DNA of 10,730 bases from Acidimicrobiia bacterium. GTDB taxonomy: Bacteria > Actinomycetota > Acidimicrobiia > IMCC26256 > JAENVU01. The position numbers and the translations under genes are program-made. The stretch's first letter is position 1; each line of letters starts with the position of its first letter. This document shows positions 1 to 7,342 of this stretch, piece after piece. Below the pieces are notes generated by a model. The model saw only the letters and a program-made list of their open reading frames with translations. It did no database searches and was not told the DNA's origin. The stretch covers positions 1-10,730 of the forward strand of contig JADGON010000458.1 of NCBI GenBank assembly GCA_017882945.1, in the 5' to 3' direction.

Positions 1-9
1 CTGGTTGGA

Positions 10-37
10 TTGACGGCTTCCCAGCCCTGTTTAATCC
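10..37 (+). promoter_or_regulatory. possible promoter of a leaderless aldo/keto reductase
   Basis: The bases before the first gene hold TTGACG (10-15) and an AT-rich TTTAAT (30-35), spaced 14 apart, or TAATCC (32-37), spaced 16 apart. Either -10 choice would put transcription start at about 42-44, on the ATG at 44. No Shine-Dalgarno sequence is visible before that ATG. Leaderless mRNAs are common in actinobacteria, so this is plausible, but both boxes are imperfect and only 43 upstream bases are available. Confidence 0.22.
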
Positions 38-43
38 GTGGCC

Positions 44-1054
44 ATGGCGACACTCCCGAAACGGACGCTCGGAACTTCCGGACCGACCGTGAGCGCACTT
101 GGGCTCGGGTGCATGGGCATGTCCGACCTGTACGGCCCGACCGACCGGGCGGAGAGTCTGGCGACCATCGACGCGTCGAGGGAGGCCGGGATCACATTGT
201 TCGATACCGGCGACTTCTACGGCATGGGTCACAACGAGCTGCTGGTGGCCGAGGGCCTTCGCGGCCGGCCGCGGGCCAGCTACCAGCTGAGCGTGAAGTT
301 CGGTGTCCTGCGCGCACCGAGCGGTCAGGTGCTCGGGGTCGACACCCGACCGGCGTCGGTGAAGAGCTCGTTGTCGTACTCGCTTCGCCGTTTGGGTGTC
401 GACGCCGTCGACATCTACCGGCCTGCCCGCCTCGACCCGGCGGTGCCGATCGAGGACACCGTCGGCGCGATCGCCGAGATGGTGACGGCCGGCTACGTGG
501 GCGCCATCGGCCTGTCCGAGGTCGGCGCCGACGCGCTGCGACGGGCCCACGCGGTGCACACCATCTGCGATCTCCAGATCGAGTACAGCCTGTTCAGCCG
601 CGGCATCGAAGACGAGATCCTGCCGGCCTGCCGCGAGCTCGGCATCGGGATCACCGCCTACGGCGTGCTGTCCCGAGGTCTTCTGAGCGGTCATTGGACC
701 GCCGAGCGCTCAGCCGAGGCCGACTTCCGCGCCGGCAGCCCGCGTTTCCAAGGCGACAACCTCACCCGCAACCTCGCTCTCGTCGACGCGCTACGGGTGG
801 TAGCCGAACAGGCGGGTGTGACGGTCGCCCAGCTGGCGATCGCCTGGGTTCTCGACCGGGGACGCGACATCGTCGCGTTGGCCGGCGCCCGCCGCCGCGA
901 CCGCCTCGCCGAATCGCTCGGCGGCTTCGCCGTTCAGTTCGACGACGACCTGCGCGCCGCTGTCGAAGCCGCGGTGCCGGCGTCCGAAGTCGCGGGCGCC
1001 CGCTACAACGAAGCCGGCATGGCCAGTCTCGACAGCGAGCGCCCGACAACGTGA
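44..1054 (+). CDS. aldo/keto reductase, His-less variant
   Basis: A 336-residue protein of the aldo/keto reductase superfamily, (alpha/beta)8-barrel NADPH-dependent carbonyl reductases or alcohol dehydrogenases acting in the cytosol. The N-terminus (RTLGTSGPTVSALGLGCMGM) is typical of the bacterial AKR13/YakC-like branch. Catalytic Asp54 and Tyr59 (FDTGDFYG) and Lys85 (SVKFG) are visible, with the GLSEVGA strand near residue 157 and a C-terminal GARRRDRLAE cofactor-binding motif. The fourth catalytic residue, normally His in a YYQHR-type motif, is Ala128 (YRPAR). I recall a YRPARLDP form from other family members, so it may be a subfamily trait. The ATG at 44 gives the family N-terminus; a GTG at 38 would add two residues. 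The gene converges on the six-gene operon and its substrate is unknown. Confidence 0.9.
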   Translation: MATLPKRTLGTSGPTVSALGLGCMGMSDLYGPTDRAESLATIDASREAGITLFDTGDFYGMGHNELLVAEGLRGRPRASYQLSVKFGVLRAPSGQVLGVDTRPASVKSSLSYSLRRLGVDAVDIYRPARLDPAVPIEDTVGAIAEMVTAGYVGAIGLSEVGADALRRAHAVHTICDLQIEYSLFSRGIEDEILPACRELGIGITAYGVLSRGLLSGHWTAERSAEADFRAGSPRFQGDNLTRNLALVDALRVVAEQAGVTVAQLAIAWVLDRGRDIVALAGARRRDRLAESLGGFAVQFDDDLRAAVEAAVPASEVAGARYNEAGMASLDSERPTT

Positions 1055-1057
1055 CCC

Positions 1058-1071
1058 GCGGCCGAGGCCGC
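1058..1071 (+). terminator. GC hairpin just after the AKR stop codon
   Basis: GCGGCC-GA-GGCCGC is a perfect inverted repeat starting three bases after the TGA at 1052-1054 (realistically a 5-bp stem with a 4-base loop). No T-run follows, so if it terminates transcription it is not a classical intrinsic terminator. U-less hairpins are often proposed at actinobacterial gene ends. Confidence 0.35.
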
Positions 1072-1147
1072 ATCGGAACCGGAGTCACCGCCCGCGGATC
1101 ACAACCGACGCGCCGTGAGCATCAACGCGAGGCCGGGCAGCTCGAGT

Positions 1148-1191
1148 GCGCCGACGGTTCCGCTCCTCCCAGGGTCTGACGACCGTCGCGC
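1148..1191 (-). terminator. inverted repeat ending at the operon's last stop codon
   Basis: CGACGGT (1152-1158) pairs perfectly with ACCGTCG (1182-1188). The flanking GCG (1148-1150) and CGC (1189-1191) extend the stem to 10 bp around one bulged C, with a loop of about 23 bases. The stem starts directly at the TGA (complement of 1192-1194) of the last operon gene. No T-run is seen on either strand. With the 1058-1071 hairpin, each of the two converging genes has a hairpin next to its stop, which suggests a two-sided termination zone in this 137-base gap. Confidence 0.42.
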
Positions 1192-2124
1192 TCATCTCCC
1201 TGTTGCCGCCCTGAAGGCGGTAACCAGCTCGGAGTAGACGTCTTGCGCCGCGGCGTAGGACTCCGGAACGGGAACGTGGACAAGGAAGTCGGTGACGCCG
1301 GCTTCGGCGAGCGGCGGCAGACGGTCCATGGTTGCCCCGAGGTCGAGCGATCGGTGCTGCCGCTGCAGTGGCAACGGAGCGAGAACCGCCAGGGCTGCAC
1401 CGTCACCGCCGGCAGCATCGACTTCGGCGCGCATGCGCGGGATGCTGGCCACGGGATCGGCGGCGTCGTCACCCCACGGGATCCAGCCGCTACCGAAGCG
1501 GGCGAGACGTCGCGCGACTGGCTTGTTGCACCGCCCACTCACCCAGATCGGTACGCCCCCAGTCTGAAGGGGCTTGGGCATCGAGTGGATCCCCTCGAAG
1601 CGGAGCTCGGGTGACGCGAAGCTCGCGCACTGCTCGCGCCACAGCGTCAGGCAGACCTCGAGCGACTGGTCGAGCAAGCGCCCGCGCGCTTTGAAGTCGA
1701 GACCCGCAGCTTCGTACTCCTCTTGCTGCCAGCCGATGCCGACTCCGAGGTCGACGCGACCTTGCGAGAGGACGTCGAGGGTGGCCAGCTGCTTGGCGAG
1801 AACGACCGGCCGCCGCAGCGCCGCGAGCAGTATGTAGGTGCCGAGTCGAACTCGGTCCGTCTGGGCCGCCACGGCAGCGAGGACGGTGAGTGGCTCGAGC
1901 CAGTGACCATCGGGGCCGGTGGGTTGGCGTCCGCCCTCGACTCCTCCGGTCTCTACTCGCCCGTAGGCCTCGAGGTTCTCGCCGAACACCACGTGGTCGG
2001 AGACGACGATCCGGTCGATGCCGCTCTGGTCGGCAGCCCGAGCGACGTCGAAGACGTGGTCCCAGGTTCCGGGATCCTCGGCGGCGTAGGTGGGGACTAA
2101 GACCGTGAGCCGCGCGGCAGTCAT
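1192..2124 (-). CDS. LLM-class F420-dependent oxidoreductase
   Basis: A 310-residue luciferase-like monooxygenase-fold protein of the actinobacterial group usually annotated as F420-dependent oxidoreductases (TIGR03619-like). Visible hallmarks are the first strand LTVLVPTYA, the SGIDRIVVSDHVVFG segment (residues 34-48), LGTYILLAALRRPVVLAKQLATLDVLSQGR in the middle of the barrel (94-123), the GVGIGWQQEEYEAAG motif (127-141) and PIWVSGR (192-198). Members move hydride between F420 (or FMN) and alcohols, ketones, imines or enones; the substrate cannot be read from sequence. The ATG at 2124 lies 7 bases after the preceding P450's stop codon, with only a weak Shine-Dalgarno, so translation is probably coupled. 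It is the last gene of the operon. Use of FMN instead of F420 cannot be excluded. Confidence 0.9.
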   Translation of the reverse strand: MTAARLTVLVPTYAAEDPGTWDHVFDVARAADQSGIDRIVVSDHVVFGENLEAYGRVETGGVEGGRQPTGPDGHWLEPLTVLAAVAAQTDRVRLGTYILLAALRRPVVLAKQLATLDVLSQGRVDLGVGIGWQQEEYEAAGLDFKARGRLLDQSLEVCLTLWREQCASFASPELRFEGIHSMPKPLQTGGVPIWVSGRCNKPVARRLARFGSGWIPWGDDAADPVASIPRMRAEVDAAGGDGAALAVLAPLPLQRQHRSLDLGATMDRLPPLAEAGVTDFLVHVPVPESYAAAQDVYSELVTAFRAATGR

Positions 2125-2131
2125 GGACTCG

Positions 2132-3358
2132 TCACGACGCCCGAAATCGGAGCGGGAGATGCTTGACGCTGCCGTTGACGATCGAGCTCAGGCGCTCTAC
2201 CGCTCCCGCGACTTCAAACCATTCCAAGCGCGCCAGCAGGTGACGGAAGACCGTCTCGAGCTCGACGCGCGCGACGTGTGCACCCATGCAGAAGTGCTCG
2301 CCGAAGCCAAACGCAAGGTGGGGGTTCGGACGACGATCGACGCGGAACACGAACGGATCCTCGAAGACCTCCTCGTCGCGGTTCGCCGACGCGAAGTACA
2401 GCGCCACCTGCTGTCCCGCGCCGATCTTCATTCCGCGAACTTCGCAGTCCTCGGTCGCGGTGCGGGTGAAGTGGCTAATGGGGCTGGCCCAGCGCAGGAT
2501 TTCCTCGACGGCGTCGGGCATCAGCTCCGGACGGCTGCGCAACTTCTTCCACTCGTCACGGTGCTCGCAGAAGGCAAGCAAGCCCCCACTGATCGCGTTG
2601 CGCGTCGTCTCGTTGCCCGCCTCGACCAGGAGCTCGGAGTACGAGACGAGCTGCTCGTCGGTGAGCGGCGCTCCGTCGATCTCGCCGCGGATCAGCTCGC
2701 TCACCAGATCGTCCTGGGGGTCACTGCGGCGCTGATCGATCAGGCTCCGGAAGTAGACGTGCACCTCGCCACGAGCCCGCTTGATGGTCTGGCCGGCCGT
2801 TTCACCCGGGCGCCGGTACTCCGGATCGTTCTTGCCGATCACCTCGTTGGTCCACCGGAACAGCAGCCCCCAGTCCTCACTCGGCACGCCGAGGATCCAC
2901 GCGATCACAGCAAGCGGAAACGGAGCGGCGATGCGCTCGACGAAGTCGAGCTCACCGTCGGCGCCCGCGGGAGCTGCGCCGTCGAGGATCTCGACCGCGA
3001 TGCGATCGATGTCGTCGCGCCGCGTTCGCACGGCACGGGGCGTGAAGCGTGCGTTCGCGACCTTGCGCATCGGACCATGCCGCGGCGGATCGAGCATGAC
3101 CACCATCTCCGACGACGTCACCGCGGCACCGGCGCGGCGCAGAGTGATCCCCTGCGCGCTCGAGAACCGGAGCGGTTGCTTCAGGATCTCCAAGATGTCG
3201 GCGTGCTTCGTGATCGCCCAGAACGGCTCGAGTCCTGGTGGTGTGAAGTACGCCACGGGCGCTTCGGCCCGTAGCCGCGTCCAGAGCTCGTGGGGGTACC
3301 CGTCGCGCGCGTAACGCGAGGGATCGACGAGGTCCAGCGCGTCTTGAACGGCGGTCAT
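2132..3358 (-). CDS. cytochrome P450 'A' (CYP124/125/142-like)
   Basis: A 408-residue soluble bacterial P450. The I-helix oxygen-activation motif is AGNETT (247-252), the K-helix ExxR is E286-ILR289, and the heme loop FGFGEHFCMG carries the axial Cys357. AGNETTRN with HFCMGAHVAR resembles the CYP124/125/142 group, which hydroxylates terminal methyls of branched lipids and sterol side chains; this placement is by motif memory only. The start is the ATG at 3358, which overlaps the stop of the acyl-CoA dehydrogenase by 4 bases (ATGA), with GGGAG 11 bases upstream. It begins MTAVQDALDLVDPSRYA, a normal P450 start. The frame stays open upstream to about 3736, but that part lies inside the acyl-CoA dehydrogenase gene and is not P450-like. 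No ferredoxin gene is nearby, so redox partners must be encoded elsewhere. Confidence 0.94.
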   Translation of the reverse strand: MTAVQDALDLVDPSRYARDGYPHELWTRLRAEAPVAYFTPPGLEPFWAITKHADILEILKQPLRFSSAQGITLRRAGAAVTSSEMVVMLDPPRHGPMRKVANARFTPRAVRTRRDDIDRIAVEILDGAAPAGADGELDFVERIAAPFPLAVIAWILGVPSEDWGLLFRWTNEVIGKNDPEYRRPGETAGQTIKRARGEVHVYFRSLIDQRRSDPQDDLVSELIRGEIDGAPLTDEQLVSYSELLVEAGNETTRNAISGGLLAFCEHRDEWKKLRSRPELMPDAVEEILRWASPISHFTRTATEDCEVRGMKIGAGQQVALYFASANRDEEVFEDPFVFRVDRRPNPHLAFGFGEHFCMGAHVARVELETVFRHLLARLEWFEVAGAVERLSSIVNGSVKHLPLRFRAS

Positions 3359-4518
3359 CGGGTTCTCGGCTCCCTCGGAAGACCGAGCAGACGCTCGCCG
3401 ATGACGTTGCGTTGGATCTCGTTCGTCCCTCCCATGATCGACGCCGCCCGCGACGCCAGAAGACCAAGTACCCAGCGCCCGCCGTCGACGGCATGCTCGT
3501 CGGTGGGAAGCAGCAGCGCGTCGGGCCCGAGCACCGCGACGGCGGCCTCGTAGAGCCGCTGGCTCATTCCTGCCCAGAACAGCTTGACGAGGCTCGACTC
3601 CGGACCGATCTCTTCCCCGCGCTCGAGTCGCGTGAGCGTGCGCTGGTTGTGCAGGCGGAAGATCTCGACTTCTATCCATGAGGTCGCAAGCCGCTGGCGT
3701 GTGAGCGGATCGCCACGCCGCCCGGTGCGTTGACACGCCTGCAACAAGAGATCGATCGCTATCTGGTGGAGCACCTGCTCCTTCCAGACGAACGAGGCGC
3801 CCCGCTCGTTGGCCAGCGTCGTTCCGGCCACGCGCCAGCCTTCGTTCTCCGGACCGATGAGGTGCTCGACCGGGACCTCGACCTCGTCGAGGAAGACTTC
3901 GTTGAACTCGCTCTCACCTGTCATCTGGCGCAGCGGGCGGATCTCCACGCCCTTCGCCGTCATCGGGAGCGCCAGCATCGAGATCCCCTTGTGACTGGGA
4001 GCGCTCGGATCTGTCCGGACCAGCGCGATGCCCCAGTCGGCGAAGCGCGCGTACGACGACCAGACCTTCTGACCGGTCACGCGGTACACACCGCCACGCT
4101 TCTCGGCGCGCGTCGAGAGACCGGCGAGGTCGCTCCCCGCGTCGGGCTCGCTGAACAGCTGGCACCAGACATCGTCGCCGGAAAGGATCCTCGGCATCCA
4201 CCGCAGGCGCTGTTCCTCGGTGCCGTGCGCCATCAGGGTCGGACCTACGAGGCTGACGCCGGCGCGCCCCAGCAGCGGCGGCGCGTCCGCGCGTGCAAGC
4301 TCCTCGTTGTAGACCGCGACCTGCGCCAGCGAGGCGCCACGCCCGCAGTACTCGACCGGCCAGTGGATGCCGACCCATCGTGCAGCGTGAAGCGTCCGCT
4401 GCCACTCGCGCAGCACCTCGGCTTCCTCGCGTGTGCCCGCGATATCGACGTCGGGCGGCGGATGTTCGATCAGCCACGAGCGCAGCTCGTCACGGAACTG
4501 CTGATCGTGGGCCGGCAT
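3355..4518 (-). CDS. acyl-CoA dehydrogenase family protein (FadE-like)
   Basis: A 387-residue FAD-dependent acyl-CoA dehydrogenase, expected to introduce an alpha,beta double bond into an acyl-CoA and pass electrons to ETF. The N-terminal helical domain starts HDQQFRDELRSWL. The family signature FSEPDAGSDL lies at 122-131, followed by VTGQKVWSSYA (147-157), and the C-terminal domain ends in GGTNEIQRNVIGERLLGLPRE. The Glu of the usual YEGT motif is Gly363 here, so the catalytic base is probably Glu238 in ANERG, the helix-G position used by isovaleryl-CoA dehydrogenase and several actinobacterial FadEs. The ATG at 4518 is chosen because GGAG (4524-4527) precedes it by 5 bases. A GTG at 4581 would overlap the aldehyde dehydrogenase and add 21 residues that do not resemble the family. 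It overlaps the next P450 by 4 bases. Confidence 0.92.
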   Translation of the reverse strand: MPAHDQQFRDELRSWLIEHPPPDVDIAGTREEAEVLREWQRTLHAARWVGIHWPVEYCGRGASLAQVAVYNEELARADAPPLLGRAGVSLVGPTLMAHGTEEQRLRWMPRILSGDDVWCQLFSEPDAGSDLAGLSTRAEKRGGVYRVTGQKVWSSYARFADWGIALVRTDPSAPSHKGISMLALPMTAKGVEIRPLRQMTGESEFNEVFLDEVEVPVEHLIGPENEGWRVAGTTLANERGASFVWKEQVLHQIAIDLLLQACQRTGRRGDPLTRQRLATSWIEVEIFRLHNQRTLTRLERGEEIGPESSLVKLFWAGMSQRLYEAAVAVLGPDALLLPTDEHAVDGGRWVLGLLASRAASIMGGTNEIQRNVIGERLLGLPREPRTR

Positions 4519-4523
4519 CGCCG

Positions 4524-4527
4524 CTCC
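4524..4527 (-). promoter_or_regulatory. ribosome binding site deciding the acyl-CoA dehydrogenase start
   Basis: Read on the minus strand this is GGAG, 5 bases before the ATG at 4518. The competing GTG at 4581 has no comparable Shine-Dalgarno (its upstream bases read CAAGACCATCAC), so the shorter protein is favoured. Confidence 0.6.
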
Positions 4528-4559
4528 GGGTTCCCGGCCTCGCTCGTGGAGCAACGCGG

Positions 4560-6038
4560 TCACTGCCGTCCGGCTGACCACGTGATGGTCTTGAGCTGGC
4601 TGTACTCGAGCAGGCCGTAGTCGCCGTACTCGCGTCCGATGCCAGATTGCTTGTAGCCGCCGAACGGGCCCCAGGGGCTCGGGCCTCCACCGCCACCGTT
4701 GATGGTGACGGTCCCCGCGCGGAGCCGCTGCGCGATCGCGTAGGCGCGCGTCGGTTCCGGGTGCCAGAGGCCGGCGGCGAGCCCGTAGCGCGTGTCGTTG
4801 GCAATGGCCACCGCCTCCTCCTCGCCGTCGAAGGGAATCACGACGCCCACGGGGCCGAAGATCTCCTCCTGGGCGACGGTCATGGAGTTGTCGACGTCGG
4901 CGAACAGGGTCGGCTCGACGAAGAAGCCCCGGGGGAGGCCCGCGGGCCGGCCGCCGCCGCAGGCCAGACGCGCCCCCTCGGCGGTACCGGCGGCGACGTA
5001 CCGCTCGACCCGCTCGCGCTGCGCTTCCCGGATCAACGGTCCCATCGTGACCTTGGGCTCCGCGGGGTCGCCGACCTTGATCTTGCCGAGGAAGGCACTC
5101 AGGCCCTCCACTACTTCGTCATAGACGCTGCGCTCGGCGAGGATGCGCGTAGGCAGCGCGCAACCCTGCCCGGCGTGGATGGTGAACGCATACGCGGCAC
5201 CCGTCGCGAACTTGGCGATGTCGGAGCCGGCGAACACGATGTTGGGTGACTTGCCGCCCAGCTCGAGCAGGGTCTTCTTGAGGCCGTCTGCGGCTTGACT
5301 CATGATCTTCTTGCCCACGATGTCGGAGCCGGTGAAGCTCACCATGTCAACGCCGGGGTGGGTGGTGAGGTGCTCGCTTGCGGCCACGTCGCCGGTGATG
5401 ATGTTGAGCACGCCGGGTGGCAAACCCGCGGCGTCGGCGATCTCGCCGAGCACCAACGCCTCGAGGGGCGTGTGGGGCGAGGGCTTGAGCACCACGGAGT
5501 TGCCCATCGCAAGGGCGGGCGCGACCTTCGCCAGGTTCAGGTACAGCGGGAAGTTGAACGCGGTGATCGCCGCCACCACGCCGATCGGCTCCTTGAGGAT
5601 GACGCCCTGGCCGAGGCCTCTCGGGCTGACCTGGGGAGGGAGCGAGTCGAGGTAGGGAAAGCTCGCCGCGCGCTCGGCAAACCAGGCCGTGTACCGGAGG
5701 CCGGTGTCGAACTGCATGGCCTCGGCGATCGGACGCGCCGAACCTGCCTCCGCGATGATGAGATCGACCAGCTCCGCGCGCCGATCTGTGATGGCCTCGG
5801 TGAACCGTACGAGCACGTCCGACCGCTCGCGCGGCGACATCCCCGGCCAGGGTCCTTCGTCGAAGGCGCGTCGCGCGGCAGCGACGGCACGATCCACGTC
5901 TGCGACGGACGCCTGCGGTACCTGACCGATGACCTGTTCGGTGGCCGGATTGATGACATCGAGCGCGTCCTCGCTCGAGCCGTCGACCCAATCGCCGTCG
6001 ATGTAGAGCCGATAGCTCGCGAGCTGCGCGGTGGTCAT
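4560..6038 (-). CDS. NAD(P)+-dependent aldehyde dehydrogenase
   Basis: A full-length 492-residue ALDH superfamily enzyme that oxidises an aldehyde to a carboxylate in the cytosol. All catalytic landmarks are present: Asn162 in FNFPL, Lys185 in the LKPS cofactor motif, the FTGSDIVGKKI Rossmann segment (235-245), general base Glu259 in LELGGKSPN, nucleophile Cys293 in GQGCALPTR, and Glu392 in EEIFGPV. The C-terminus has the usual GPFGGYKQSGIGREYG. The start ATG at 6038 overlaps the stop of the preceding P450 by 4 bases (ATGA) and has a strong AAGGAAG (6044-6050) 5 bases upstream. The position right after a P450 suggests it oxidises the aldehyde formed from a P450-derived primary alcohol; that role is inferred. 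A 41-base gap leads to the acyl-CoA dehydrogenase. Confidence 0.96.
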   Translation of the reverse strand: MTTAQLASYRLYIDGDWVDGSSEDALDVINPATEQVIGQVPQASVADVDRAVAAARRAFDEGPWPGMSPRERSDVLVRFTEAITDRRAELVDLIIAEAGSARPIAEAMQFDTGLRYTAWFAERAASFPYLDSLPPQVSPRGLGQGVILKEPIGVVAAITAFNFPLYLNLAKVAPALAMGNSVVLKPSPHTPLEALVLGEIADAAGLPPGVLNIITGDVAASEHLTTHPGVDMVSFTGSDIVGKKIMSQAADGLKKTLLELGGKSPNIVFAGSDIAKFATGAAYAFTIHAGQGCALPTRILAERSVYDEVVEGLSAFLGKIKVGDPAEPKVTMGPLIREAQRERVERYVAAGTAEGARLACGGGRPAGLPRGFFVEPTLFADVDNSMTVAQEEIFGPVGVVIPFDGEEEAVAIANDTRYGLAAGLWHPEPTRAYAIAQRLRAGTVTINGGGGGPSPWGPFGGYKQSGIGREYGDYGLLEYSQLKTITWSAGRQ

Positions 6039-7342
6039 GGTCGCTTCCTTCCGACCGGTGCGGTCAGCGGCGTGAACTCGACATGGAGACGCTCCAGGCC
6101 GCGGAGCATGTAGAGGGGGGTGTACTCGTAGCGACGGGCACCGGCCGGGCCGTGCGCCGCATCCGAGATCCTGATGTCGCCCATGCGGTCGAGGATGCGC
6201 TCGAAGCTCACGCGGGCCTCGGCCCGGGCGAGGGGCGCCCCGGCGCAGCTGTGGATGCCGAACCCGAACCCGAGGTGCTGGCGCCCGTTCACACGGTCGA
6301 GCCTGAGCTCCGTCGGCTGTTCGAACTCGCGCGGGTCGCGGTTCGCGGCGGCGTTGACCATCATCACCGTGCTGCCCGCTGGAACGTCGACTCCGCCGAT
6401 CGTCGTCGGAACGCGTGACAGCCGGAAATCTCCCTGGATCGGGCTCTCGAGCCGCAGCGCCTCCTCGATGAAGCTCGGAATGCAGTCACGTTCGTCGCGG
6501 AGCAGCTCTTGCAGCTCGGGACGCTCGCCGACGAACCGGAGCGCTTGGCCAAGGAGACGGGCCGTGGTCTCCTGGCCGGCCGCGAACAGGTTGACGGCGA
6601 TCAGCATCACGTCGTGGGCCTCAGGCAATGAGCCGTCGGGGAACGTGGCGGTAGCGAGATCGGTCAGCACGTCGTGGCGCGGCTCGCGGCGACAATCCTC
6701 GATGAAGGTCGTGAACCGCTCGTAGAGGAAGTCCAAGGGCTTGTGCGCCATCCCCTCGCCGGCTTTCCGGCGGCGTCGAGTGGGACGTCGATCGCCTTGC
6801 AGCTCCTCACGAAACGTCGCGTGGTCTGCTTCGGGAACGCCGAGCAGGTCGGCGACGACCAGCAGGGTGAAGGGGTCCGCGTACTCATGGATGAATTCGC
6901 ACTCACCGCGGTCGAGGAACTCGTCGATCTGACGATCGGCGAGCCGCCACATGAAGTCCTCGTTCTCCTTCAGGCGCTTCGGCGTGATCAGCCGCATCAG
7001 CAACCCGCGGTGCGCGGTGTGCTTCGGTGGATCGAACGTGGGCAGCTGGTCGCTGAAGGGCAGCTCGTCGCGGTGCTGCTCGATCAGCGCGCTGACGTCG
7101 TCGCCTTCGAGCGGCACCGGGAACCCGGGGAACGGTCCGCTGACGGAGTTGCACGACGAGAACGTTGCGCTGTCCCGGTACACCGCCATTGCTTCCTCGT
7201 AGCCGGTGACCATGAACACACCCTGATGCGGCTCGCGCCACACCGGACCCTGTTCACGCAGGTACTCGTAGTAGGGATACGGATCTTGATATAGAGGCTT
7301 GGCGCGAAAGAAATTCGTCGCGTCGAAGTCGGAACTACTCAC
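6035..7342 (-). CDS. cytochrome P450 'B'
   Basis: A 435-residue soluble P450 of a different subfamily from the one at 2132-3358. The I-helix motif is AGQETT (255-260), ExxR is E294-ALR297, and the heme loop FGFGIHSCAGAPLARAE has axial Cys366. The N-terminus FFRAKPLYQDPYPYYEYLREQGP is typical of actinobacterial class I P450s. The start is the GTG at 7342, supported by AGGAG (7348-7352) 5 bases upstream. It overlaps the regulator's stop by 8 bases (GTGAGTAG carries both the start and the TAG). The frame is open further upstream, but that part lies inside the regulator gene. Residues 185-193 are unusually Arg-rich (RRPTRRRRK), see findings. Substrate unknown; no redox partner gene is in view. 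Confidence 0.94.
   Translation of the reverse strand: MSSSDFDATNFFRAKPLYQDPYPYYEYLREQGPVWREPHQGVFMVTGYEEAMAVYRDSATFSSCNSVSGPFPGFPVPLEGDDVSALIEQHRDELPFSDQLPTFDPPKHTAHRGLLMRLITPKRLKENEDFMWRLADRQIDEFLDRGECEFIHEYADPFTLLVVADLLGVPEADHATFREELQGDRRPTRRRRKAGEGMAHKPLDFLYERFTTFIEDCRREPRHDVLTDLATATFPDGSLPEAHDVMLIAVNLFAAGQETTARLLGQALRFVGERPELQELLRDERDCIPSFIEEALRLESPIQGDFRLSRVPTTIGGVDVPAGSTVMMVNAAANRDPREFEQPTELRLDRVNGRQHLGFGFGIHSCAGAPLARAEARVSFERILDRMGDIRISDAAHGPAGARRYEYTPLYMLRGLERLHVEFTPLTAPVGRKRP

Noticed and set aside
10..1179. 389-residue open frame overlapping the first aldo/keto reductase
   Set aside because: It is an Arg/Pro/Gly-rich product typical of a shadow frame in high-GC DNA, with no domain; the other frame encodes a clear AKR.
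2090..3274. 394-residue plus-strand frame antisense to P450 'A'
   Set aside because: It is antisense to a gene with intact heme, ExxR and I-helix motifs, and its product shows no recognisable domain.
3359..3736. N-terminal extension of the P450 at 2132-3358 (frame open to 3736)
   Set aside because: It overlaps the well-supported acyl-CoA dehydrogenase in another frame, reads as Arg/Ala-rich non-family sequence, and the ATG at 3358 gives a normal P450 start.
4647..5249. 200-residue plus-strand frame antisense to the aldehyde dehydrogenase
   Set aside because: The ALDH on the other strand has every catalytic landmark; this frame is a GC-driven shadow.
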